14,816 nucleotides of DNA from Planctomycetes bacterium RIFOXYC2_FULL_41_27 (GTDB lineage: Bacteria > Planctomycetota > Brocadiia > Brocadiales > Brocadiaceae): positions 1-14,816 of the forward strand of contig MHZD01000056.1 of NCBI GenBank assembly GCA_001828645.1, in the 5' to 3' direction. A program made the position numbers and the translations under genes. Shown here one piece after another: positions 5,247-12,195 of this stretch (the first letter of the stretch is position 1; each line of letters opens with the position of its first letter). The notes under the pieces were generated by a model. The model searched no databases, was not told where the DNA came from, and saw only the letters and a list, made by a program, of their open reading frames with translations.

Positions 5247-7415
5247 TCAATTAGCTGATAGCGCCATACGTTCCATGAGGTTTTTCACATCATCTTTTTG
5301 CGCCTGTGCAGGGTCTATTCTTAATAATTCCTTCAGATAATATTGAGACATTTCCATATCCTTTTTGTAGTCCATATATAAAAAGGCGAGGTTTTTATAA
5401 ACATCTATGCTATCGGGATAAAGCATAATAATTTTCTGAAATGCATCTACGGCACTATCTACTAAGCCTAATCCCTGATAAAGCGTGCCGAGTGCATAGT
5501 GGGCATTGAAATTTCCGGTGTCGAGCTGAATAACGGTATTATATTCATGAATAGCCTCAGTTGTTTTTCCCAGTTTTTCATAAGCAAGTCCTAAATTGTA
5601 ATGGCTTTGTGCCTGATTGGCATCTAATTTAATAGCCTTCTTAAATTCAGCAATGGATTCGCTTAGCAGTCCTCTTTTTGCATAATTTACCCCTAAATTA
5701 TTTATGGCATGTATGTATCGGTTATCGTAATACAGAGATTTCTTGAATTCCTCCACGGCCTTATCAAGTTCTCCTATTGCATCGTAGACACTACCAAGTC
5801 CGTTATGTGCATGTGCATAGTTAGGCTTTATTCTCAGCGCTTCTTCATATTCTGCCCTTGCCTGATCAATATGACCTTGATTGAAATAGATATTGCCAAG
5901 ATTGTTGTGAGGTTGCGCATAGTCGCTGTCTAATCGAATAGCTTCTTTATATTCTGTAAATGCCTTATCAATAATGCCCTTTTTACTATAAACAGTTCCA
6001 AGATTACTATGGACATTGGCATTTTTGGGATTTATGTTTAATGCGGTTTGATATTCCATGTGTGCCCTTTCTATAAGACCACTTTCCATGTACACATTTC
6101 CCAGATTACAATGGGCGCGGTGACTATTGGGGGATCGCAGAATAGTTTTTGTCCAGAGTGTAAGTTCGTCTCTCCAATCTCCATTCTTCCATATAATGGA
6201 AAATCCGTAACCGCCAATCATTAAAATTACTAAACCCAGTTGTACAATGCGTCTCAATGGTATGGCGTGTGGAGACAGGGTACGGTCTGTGATCAGGTAA
6301 ATGAGTATACCCTTTACTACGCAAAATCCCATTACTGGAATGTAAAGATACCTTTCGGCCATGATATTTCCTATCGGAAGTATATTCATAACAGGTAACA
6401 GCGTGATAAAGAACCATGCCATCCAGCAGGCAAACATATTCCTCGTTTTGCATAATATCGCAAATACGATAAAAATTGAGATTAAAAATGTTATGGAAAG
6501 AATAAATGACCCTTCCCGTGGAGACATAACAAGGGGTACCACATAGTCAGCATTAAGATTAAGCGGGGAAAAAGATAGTTTGACATAGGATGCCAGAATC
6601 TTAATCATGGTGAAAGTATTGACACAGAAACCACCGGGTTGATAAGCAGCTTTTAATGCAGGATTACTGCATACAATAAATCTAATGATGAGGTAGGATA
6701 TTGAAATGGCAATATACCCTACATATATTCCCTTAAATCTTTTTACAAGGCCTGACCAGACTTTTTGATTAGAAAACACCGGAAACAATATCATTAGGGC
6801 AGGAAGGGTTATGGCCATTTCTTTAGAAAAAAGGGCGCACACATAAGCAACAAGAGAAATAGCATAATAAAGTGGGAAGCGGGCTTTTTGACTGCTTTTT
6901 TTGTAAAGAAGGCCATCGGATTTTATAAAATAAATAAGCGAAACAAGGAGAAAGGTTGCAGATAGGAGGTCCTCCCGATACCCAACCGCATTCACGGTCT
7001 CTAAAAGAATGGGATGTGTGACAAAGAACAAAATTGAAAGTAAAATGATCTTATTATTGTGTAAAACGGTACAGAGCAAACGGTAAAAAAGCACCGTATT
7101 TATTGTATGCAAAATAACATTCGCAAGGTGGAATCCAAAGGGATTTAAGCGCCATATAGCATAATCGATGAAGTATGAGATTGTGACAATGGGTCGATAA
7201 CTCATCTCCCCGGAGATAGTAAAATAATCTTGTGTAAAAATTTTTGGGAAATACTTCCATTCCTTGATAAAGCAATTTTCTACAATGATCTTGAAGTCAT
7301 CATAGACAAACTTACCGTACGTTGCGTTTAAATAAAGCAAGATAGAGAATAAGGATATTAAGATGAGAATATATATAGAAAGCGGGTTTTCGGTGTCAGT
7401 TGATTTATTTTTCAT
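5247..7415 (-). CDS. GT-C-like multispanning membrane protein with eight C-terminal TPRs (TMTC-like)
   Basis: This 722-residue protein has two halves. Residues 12 to about 410 contain roughly ten hydrophobic helices and begin with a membrane helix followed by the acidic pair FVYDD (Asp39-Asp40). A YRPIVTISYFIDYAIW segment and FHLANVILHTINTVLFYRLL follow. This layout is shared with bacterial relatives of the TMTC/PMT-type GT-C glycosyltransferases, whose loop-1 aspartates are catalytic. From about residue 430 to 700 there are eight consecutive 34-residue tetratricopeptide repeats of the form NLG-x-x-Y-x-x-x-G-x-x-x-x-A-x-x-x-Y-x-x-A-I. A lipid-linked-sugar glycosyltransferase that recognises protein substrates through its TPRs is plausible, but donor and acceptor are unknown. 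No convincing ribosome binding site precedes the ATG. It is convergent with the operon and tRNA on the other strand and stands as a single gene. Confidence 0.8.
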   Translation of the reverse strand: MKNKSTDTENPLSIYILILISLFSILLYLNATYGKFVYDDFKIIVENCFIKEWKYFPKIFTQDYFTISGEMSYRPIVTISYFIDYAIWRLNPFGFHLANVILHTINTVLFYRLLCTVLHNNKIILLSILFFVTHPILLETVNAVGYREDLLSATFLLVSLIYFIKSDGLLYKKSSQKARFPLYYAISLVAYVCALFSKEMAITLPALMILFPVFSNQKVWSGLVKRFKGIYVGYIAISISYLIIRFIVCSNPALKAAYQPGGFCVNTFTMIKILASYVKLSFSPLNLNADYVVPLVMSPREGSFILSITFLISIFIVFAILCKTRNMFACWMAWFFITLLPVMNILPIGNIMAERYLYIPVMGFCVVKGILIYLITDRTLSPHAIPLRRIVQLGLVILMIGGYGFSIIWKNGDWRDELTLWTKTILRSPNSHRAHCNLGNVYMESGLIERAHMEYQTALNINPKNANVHSNLGTVYSKKGIIDKAFTEYKEAIRLDSDYAQPHNNLGNIYFNQGHIDQARAEYEEALRIKPNYAHAHNGLGSVYDAIGELDKAVEEFKKSLYYDNRYIHAINNLGVNYAKRGLLSESIAEFKKAIKLDANQAQSHYNLGLAYEKLGKTTEAIHEYNTVIQLDTGNFNAHYALGTLYQGLGLVDSAVDAFQKIIMLYPDSIDVYKNLAFLYMDYKKDMEMSQYYLKELLRIDPAQAQKDDVKNLMERMALSAN

Positions 7416-7510
7416 TATTTATAGTGAACGACTTAAATTAATCCTATTAAATCTCTTTTAACAAACTAATCTTTACCCACATCTTTGTTCAATGCACCTC
7501 CTAACAACCG

Positions 7511-7546
7511 CGAAAGACACGAAGGACACGAAGAACACGAAGAAAT
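7511..7546. repeat. 9-bp tandem repeat, four units
   Basis: Four successive units follow the pattern CGAARRACA: CGAAAGACA, CGAAGGACA, CGAAGAACA and a decayed CGAAGAAAT. A short inverted match (AACACGA at 7534-7540 with TCGTGTT at 7551-7557) could fold a weak hairpin. No coding role is supported. Confidence 0.75.
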
Positions 7547-7656
7547 TATATCGTGTTTTTATCATCATTTTCAGCAAAATTATAAGAGAATTTTTGTACA
7601 TGCACAAAATTATGTTGAATCAAATCAATCATAGGCAAATAAGTTTACACATGCGT

Positions 7657-7765
7657 CCTTTACCCCCCCTAAATCGTTCGACTGAGCGCTCACGACGAAG
7701 TCCCCCTCCCAAGAGGGGACTTCTTTATTCCCCTCTTGGGAGGGGTCAGGGGTGGGTCCTGATAC
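7657..7765. repeat. Long G/C-rich hairpin repeat, possibly related to the miniature elements in the cytochrome gene
   Basis: The core is a perfect 16-bp inverted repeat, CCCCTCCCAAGAGGGG at 7703-7718 and its complement at 7730-7745, with an 11-base loop. An imperfect palindrome around GAGCGCTC (7684-7691, flanked by TTCG and CGAA) sits just upstream. The right end reads GGGGTCAGGGGTGGGTCCTGATAC; its last seven bases CTGATAC equal the right end of the elements at 2269-2371 and 3646-3772, and the C-rich/G-rich arms are of the same style. The left end does not match and no target duplication is visible, so this is at most a decayed or recombined relative. Confidence 0.6.
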
Positions 7766-7796
7766 TATAAAACATTATTACTGCAAGTCTAGCTTT

Positions 7797-7898
7797 AGGG
7801 GGTGTAATAATATAAGTGTTACATAATTAACCTATAATTCAAGCTATATCAATGAAAATACTAGGCAAGATGTTAATGTTATTCTATTACACCCCCCT
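7797..7898. repeat. Inverted-repeat pair, candidate second miniature element
   Basis: GGGGGTGTAATA (7798-7809) is repeated as its exact complement at 7885-7896, with imperfect complementarity continuing inwards (ATAA and TTA blocks at matching spacing). The unit is about 100 bp, AT-rich inside, and has no coding capacity. This is the shape of a small non-autonomous element, but no target-site duplication is clear. Confidence 0.55.
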
Positions 7899-7942
7899 TA
7901 TTCTCTTAAATAGAAAATTTGTGGAAAAAGGGGGGAAATAAA

Positions 7943-7986
7943 AATCCCCCTATACCTCCCTTTTATGAAGGGGATATAGGGGGATT
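7943..7986 (-). terminator. Intrinsic terminator downstream of the porin gene
   Basis: A perfect 12-bp stem, AATCCCCCTATA (7943-7954) with its complement at 7975-7986, is extended by partly paired CCTCCC/GGGGA. Read on the minus strand the hairpin is followed by TTTTTATTT, and it lies about 60 bases beyond the porin stop codon. On the plus strand it is followed by ATGTTTTTT, so it could also stop transcription entering from the other side. Confidence 0.7.
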
Positions 7987-8046
7987 ATGTTTTTTACCAT
8001 TCACAAAGGCGCGAAGCCTTTGTTTTAAACAACAACAGTAATTTGC

Positions 8047-9276
8047 TTAGAACATATAGGCAACACCAATAGCTGTTGTGAGTTGATTATCACTCCCTGC
8101 AAATACTTCATCATCATCTGCGTCATCATAACGAATCTCTGGTCTGACAAGGAGGTTTTCCCTGATTTTTATATTGGCAGTAAGGGTAACTTCCCACAAT
8201 CGGAGACCACTAACGCCTAGCCTGGCACCATCATTGTCATCAAAATACTCACCCCTAAATGCTAGTCCAAAGGAATCTGTAATGTCTTGACTGAGAATAC
8301 CTGAGAAACCCCACCATTTACCATTTCCTCCGGTGTCTGATGGTAAAAAACCACTGGCTATACCATGAGCGCCTTCTTCCGTACCAAAATCGAAATTGAG
8401 GTTAATACTTGTCTTATCAAGTGGTTTGAGTGCTATAATAATATCCCAGAAATGACGCCAATTTCCATCAGCGCTGCTACCGGCTAAATCATCATCTTGT
8501 TCAGGGCCATGGCTAGCATTCAGAATAAAACTGGTGTTTTCTGCTACTGCCCAGTTAAATTGATAACCAAAAGTTTTACTATCGTTATTGTCTGCAAAGG
8601 TATCCCAACCATTTACCAAATATCCTGTTACGGTTAAATTATCCAATAAAGGGTAGCTGACGGCTAAACCTGTATTGGTAAATGGGATCGCATTCTGATA
8701 AAGGAGCGAACGGGAGTAGTTAGGATTATCTACGCTCTCCCAGAGTTCCGCGCCAATCCAGGTAGCAAATTTACCAAACTTAAAATCAATACCCTTTCCC
8801 ACAGGCGCCTTGTAAGTTACAAAACCCTGGCTTATGGTGAAATCGTCATTATCAACCCTAATACCTCCAACCATCTCGGCGGGTACAAAAGTTAACCTTC
8901 GTGCAATTTCGCCATAGTTTGTTGTGAACCCAAAACCAATAGGGTCTTTTTCTGTAGATGGTTTGAAAACAGAAATTTCGACGTTATCTAAAGTAAATGA
9001 GTTATGTTCCCTATCGAATGCCCTTATTTCTAGCAAATCCGGACGCACAAAATCGCCACCTGACCCCAGGTTATCTTTTGGGTTCGTGTAGTTATAACTA
9101 TAATATGTATCAATAAAACCACTCACCTCTACACTCTTGAAGAAGCTGGCTATCTGGCCTTCTTCTTCTGCCGGCGCTACTGCTGGCGCGGCTTCTTCTG
9201 CAAAACTTGATGTAGCAAATGTTACCATTGCACCACACAATATACCAACCAACCCCAACTTGTATAAATTCTTCAT
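8047..9276 (-). CDS. Outer-membrane beta-barrel porin, BBP2 (OmpL-like) family
   Basis: This 409-residue protein has a clear signal peptide with predicted cleavage after SSFA (residue 26), then a short Ala/Pro/Glu-rich linker (about 27-40). Barrel sequence starts at VSGFIDTYYSYNYTNP (51-66) and alternates polar and hydrophobic residues to the end, closing with a terminal phenylalanine (VAYMF) as expected for BamA-dependent outer-membrane proteins. The central stretch with KFGKFATWIGAELWE and NPNYSRSLLYQNAIPFTNTG is characteristic of the BBP2 family. Many aspartates in predicted loops (DNDD, EQDDD, YDDADDDE) suggest an acidic outer surface or cation preference, which is an inference. A strong AGGAGG ribosome binding site (9285-9290 on the plus strand) lies 8 bases before the ATG. 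Transcribed alone, divergent from fhs, with its own terminator. The transported solute is unknown. Confidence 0.88.
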   Translation of the reverse strand: MKNLYKLGLVGILCGAMVTFATSSFAEEAAPAVAPAEEEGQIASFFKSVEVSGFIDTYYSYNYTNPKDNLGSGGDFVRPDLLEIRAFDREHNSFTLDNVEISVFKPSTEKDPIGFGFTTNYGEIARRLTFVPAEMVGGIRVDNDDFTISQGFVTYKAPVGKGIDFKFGKFATWIGAELWESVDNPNYSRSLLYQNAIPFTNTGLAVSYPLLDNLTVTGYLVNGWDTFADNNDSKTFGYQFNWAVAENTSFILNASHGPEQDDDLAGSSADGNWRHFWDIIIALKPLDKTSINLNFDFGTEEGAHGIASGFLPSDTGGNGKWWGFSGILSQDITDSFGLAFRGEYFDDNDGARLGVSGLRLWEVTLTANIKIRENLLVRPEIRYDDADDDEVFAGSDNQLTTAIGVAYMF

Positions 9277-9953
9277 TAAAACGTCCTCCTTTCCTTTAAA
9301 GGATATAGTGTTTATTTAAATTTACGCGCTTTTTAAGGACTGAACAATTAACTAGATCAACCAAAAATAAAATTATTGCGAATTTAAATTAATTCGCCCC
9401 TCCTTTCTTAACTTGAGGCTAAATTAGCAAAATAGATACCTTTTTAAATGTGTTATATGGTGTAAATAAATAATTTATTATTATTAAACTATTCATTAAC
9501 TAAAAAAAGAGTAGGAGTACTTCAGCAAATAGCCAGAATATAATAACTTACAATATCAACAACTACAAATAAGCAGGTGAAAGTACAGAAGTTTGGTTTC
9601 GAGTATACAAGAATAAAGAACCCTTTGGCATCCTTTACACCTGTCTGGAATTTAGCAATTTAGCAATAAAGTGGATGATATGAGACAGTTAATTAGTTTT
9701 AGGTATTCCAAAACATGCATCATTTTATATTTATAAAGGCTGTTGTCAACAAAAATCTTAAGAAACTTAACAATCTTGAATCATTTTTCTTGACCTTGAA
9801 AATTTTATTAGTACAATTACCGGACTTAATTATTTGGATCTGCAAATTTATATACTCAATAACGTAATTATTAAGATTAAGCGGCCATTTTTTATGAGGC
9901 GTTTGGATTTAATTTTAAGATACTATACTATCAATGTAAGGAGGTAAAAAACA
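9277..9953. promoter_or_regulatory. 677-bp divergent control region between the porin gene and fhs
   Basis: The region is very AT-rich and contains no supported gene. On the porin side it holds the AGGAGG site, a CCTTTAAAGG palindrome just upstream of that site (9293-9302), a 20-bp interrupted palindrome GCGAATT-N6-AATTCGC (9378-9397) that could be an operator, and a second AGGAGG-like sequence on the minus strand (9400-9406) with no start codon after it. AATTTAGC is repeated in tandem at 9649-9664. No confident porin promoter could be picked. The length leaves room for leader RNAs, but no known riboswitch fold was recognised. Confidence 0.5.
9790..9817 (+). promoter_or_regulatory. Candidate promoter of fhs
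   Basis: TTGACC (9790-9795) and TACAAT (9812-9817) are spaced by 16 bp, the best sigma70-like pair upstream of fhs; it would give a leader of about 130 bases. A second, weaker pair closer to the gene is TTGGAT (9903-9908) with TATACT (9924-9929), but the spacing is only 15 bp. Both are predictions from consensus match. Confidence 0.45.
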
Positions 9954-11717
9954 ATGGCATTGGATCCCACCAAGCACGCAGATTGGGAAATAGCAGAAGA
10001 TGCTGAAACTCGAATGAAAACGGTGTATCAATTAGCCGAAGAATTAGGTCTGGAGAAAGAAGAGTTGCTTCCCCACGGACATTACGTCGCAAAGGTTGAT
10101 TTTAATAAGGTTTTGAAACGGGTTGAGAAAAAACACGACGGGAAATTCATTGATGTAACAGCTATAACTCCAACACCGCTGGGTGAGGGAAAATCAACCA
10201 CAACCATGGGACTGGTGCAGGGTTTGGGAAAAAGAGGCAAAAAGGTTGTTGGCGCCATTCGCCAACCATCGGGAGGACCGACTATGAATATCAAAGGTTC
10301 TGCTGCAGGTGGCGGGCTTTCCCAATGCATCCCTTTAACACCTTTTTCACTTGGATTGACAGGCGATATAAACGCCATTATGAATGCTCACAATTTGGCT
10401 ATGGTAGCCCTTACATCCAGGATACAACATGAATTTAATTATGATGACGAAAGGCTTGCAAAAAGTAATTTAAAACGTCTTGATATTGATACCGACAGAA
10501 TCGAACTTAAGTGGATTATTGATTTTTGCGCCCAGGCACTGAGAAAAATAATCATCGGTATCGGCAGCAGGATGGATGGTTTCATGATGGAGTCTGGATT
10601 CGCCATTGCAGTATCTTCCGAAATCATGGCGATTCTTTCAGTGGCAAAGGACTTAAAAGACATGAGGGAACGTATCGGTAAGATGGTTGTCGCCTATGAC
10701 AAAAAAGGCAAGCCGATAACGACTACCGATCTTGAAGTGGCTGGCGCTATGACTGCATGGATGGTGGAAGCTATTAATCCGAATCTCATGCAAACGATTG
10801 AAGGACAACCGGTATTCGTGCATGCAGGGCCGTTTGCCAATATTGCCATTGGTCAGTCCTCAATTATTGCGGATAGGCTGGGTTTGAAATTGGGTGATTA
10901 CCATGTGACTGAATCAGGGTTCGGAGCGGATATCGGATTTGAAAAATTCTGGAATTTAAAATGCCGTTACTCAGGGCATCGTCCAAATGCGGCGGTAATT
11001 GTAACCACAGTCCGCGGAATGAAATGTCATGGTGGCGCACCCATTCCGGTACCAGGACGTCCATTAGACGAGTGTTATAAAAAAGAAAATATAGGATGGG
11101 TAGAAAAGGGGACAGAAAATCTCATCCACCATATCAACACGATAAAGAAAGCCGGCATTAACCCTGTCGTTTGTATCAATCACTTCTATACGGATACGGA
11201 TGCCGAAATTAAAGCAATCCGCAGACAGGCTGAAAAAGCAGGGGCCCGAGTTGCTCTATCCCACCATTGGCTAAAAGGAGGCGAGGGCGCCATAGAATTG
11301 GCTGATGCGGTAATTGACGCATGCAACCAACCAAATAACTTTAAATTCCTCTACGAATTAAACGTCCCTTTAAGGACACGTATTGAGATGATTGCGGAGC
11401 AAGTATACGGTGCGGATGGCGTTGATTTTACTCCAGAGGCTTTGACAAAAGTTAAGGCATTAGAAAGTGATCCTGATATTTCAGAAATGGGAACCTGCAT
11501 GGTTAAAACCCATCTTTCTATCACCGATAATCCACAATTAAAAGGGGTGCCGAAGGGCTGGAGATTACGTATCCGTGATATATTGGTCTTTAAAGGAGCA
11601 GGATTTGTAGTCCCAATGGCAGGAGATATTAAACTCATGCCGGGAACGAGTTCTGACCCTGCATTCAGACGTGTGGATGTGGATGTAAAAACAGGAAAGG
11701 TAAAGGGCGTTTTCTAA
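9954..11717 (+). CDS. fhs: Formate--tetrahydrofolate ligase (10-formyl-THF synthetase)
   Basis: The enzyme joins formate to tetrahydrofolate using ATP, the entry of formate into the methyl branch of the Wood-Ljungdahl pathway and into one-carbon metabolism; it is cytoplasmic. The 587-residue protein is slightly longer than the common 555-560. The ATP-binding loop [11 protein letters not shown] spans residues 72-82. The next signature reads [17 protein letters not shown] (105-121), where most bacterial enzymes have PSLGP-x-FGIKGGAAGGG, so this is a divergent form. The [14 protein letters not shown] segment (134-147) and [16 protein letters not shown] keep family-typical patterns. AAGGAGGT (9938-9945) lies 8 bases before the ATG. 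It is a single gene followed by a terminator about 150 bases on. In anammox bacteria the acetyl-CoA pathway fixes CO2, so an assimilatory role is likely here. Confidence 0.95.
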   Translation: MALDPTKHADWEIAEDAETRMKTVYQLAEELGLEKEELLPHGHYVAKVDFNKVLKRVEKKHDGKFIDVTAITPTPLGEGKSTTTMGLVQGLGKRGKKVVGAIRQPSGGPTMNIKGSAAGGGLSQCIPLTPFSLGLTGDINAIMNAHNLAMVALTSRIQHEFNYDDERLAKSNLKRLDIDTDRIELKWIIDFCAQALRKIIIGIGSRMDGFMMESGFAIAVSSEIMAILSVAKDLKDMRERIGKMVVAYDKKGKPITTTDLEVAGAMTAWMVEAINPNLMQTIEGQPVFVHAGPFANIAIGQSSIIADRLGLKLGDYHVTESGFGADIGFEKFWNLKCRYSGHRPNAAVIVTTVRGMKCHGGAPIPVPGRPLDECYKKENIGWVEKGTENLIHHINTIKKAGINPVVCINHFYTDTDAEIKAIRRQAEKAGARVALSHHWLKGGEGAIELADAVIDACNQPNNFKFLYELNVPLRTRIEMIAEQVYGADGVDFTPEALTKVKALESDPDISEMGTCMVKTHLSITDNPQLKGVPKGWRLRIRDILVFKGAGFVVPMAGDIKLMPGTSSDPAFRRVDVDVKTGKVKGVF

Positions 11718-11870
11718 TTCCTTACGTAGTTATAGCAAGGCGCTTGTAGAAAAACCGGTACGACGGGATACCTTCTGCGATTATTAAAAGATTGGGCGTC
11801 TTTTGGAAGGGGTTAGATAGGTCAACGGTAACATTTCTCAATCGGCAGCCGTAAAAGCTACCGTTCATAA

Positions 11871-11910
11871 AAAGCTGCTGAACTATTTTAGTTCAGCAGC
11901 TTTCTTTTTT
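11871..11910 (+). terminator. Strong intrinsic terminator downstream of fhs
   Basis: A perfect 14-bp stem, AAAGCTGCTGAACT (11871-11884) and its complement (11890-11903), has a 5-base ATTTT loop. It is followed by C and six T residues (11905-11910). It lies about 150 bases beyond the fhs stop codon and separates fhs from secA transcription. Confidence 0.92.
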
Positions 11911-12039
11911 AGGAGAGTCGGTCATTGAAATTTTATGAATATTTGAGACACTTTTATTTTTGCTATAAGAACGCAATACAAGGATTCACGAAACCTCTAA
12001 GTTTGCAATATATTTAAGGTAAACAATTACAACATTACC

Positions 12040-12069
12040 TTGACATATATGTCTCTATTTGCTTAAAAT
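12040..12069 (+). promoter_or_regulatory. Candidate promoter of secA
   Basis: A consensus TTGACA (12040-12045) is followed after 18 bp by TAAAAT (12064-12069), placing the start about 120 bases before the secA GTG. A second TTGAC (12110-12114) preceded by a similar ACATACC context has no good -10 box. Prediction only. Confidence 0.45.
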
Positions 12070-12078
12070 AATTAAGAT

Positions 12079-12096
12079 AATCTCAATATTGAGATT
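12079..12096. promoter_or_regulatory. 18-bp perfect palindrome in the secA leader
   Basis: AATCTCAATATTGAGATT is fully self-complementary and is followed by a T-run up to 12100. It lies between the candidate secA promoter and the gene. It could be a repressor operator or, on RNA, a weak attenuator-like hairpin; its low GC content argues against efficient termination. Confidence 0.5.
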
Positions 12097-12195
12097 TTTT
12101 GGACATACCTTGACTTTGCTTAATATGGTGTATTTCGACGAGAGTCGGGAATTTTATTTTACCAACCAGCTATAAAGTGTTTTTTACATTAAACC

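Larger units (their letters stand above)
7416..8046. other. Gene-free, repeat-rich intergenic region between two minus-strand genes
   Basis: No credible gene is present in these 631 bases. An open frame at 7492-7770 starts in a 9-bp tandem repeat and ends in the G/C-rich hairpin repeat, so it is a by-product of the repeats. The region holds, in order: the upstream sequence of the TPR gene (AT-rich, no clear promoter), a short tandem repeat, a long hairpin repeat, a widely spaced inverted repeat, the porin terminator and a small hairpin at 8003-8023 (ACAAAGGC with its complement, 5-base loop, no T-run on the porin strand). Confidence 0.8.
11718..12195. other. 478-bp spacer between fhs and secA
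   Basis: No gene is supported here. The first 150 bases after fhs show only a widely spaced inverted repeat (AACGGTA at 11824-11830 with TACCGTT at 11859-11865) before the terminator. The remaining 285 bases are AT-rich and carry the secA promoter candidate and an 18-bp palindrome. An in-frame TAA immediately before the secA start (12190-12192) closes the spacer. Confidence 0.7.

Noticed and set aside
7492..7770. Open frame of 92 codons in the intergenic region
   Set aside because: It begins in a 9-bp tandem repeat and ends inside a G/C-rich hairpin repeat, has no ribosome binding site, and its sequence is explained by the repeats.
8003..8023. Hairpin ACAAAGGC/GCCTTTGT as the porin terminator
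   Set aside because: It is close to the porin stop but has no T-run on the minus strand; the hairpin at 7943-7986 is followed by T residues on that strand and fits better.
11718..11870. Small regulatory RNA or riboswitch between fhs and its terminator
   Set aside because: Only one widely spaced 7-bp inverted repeat is visible, and no known riboswitch core was recognised.
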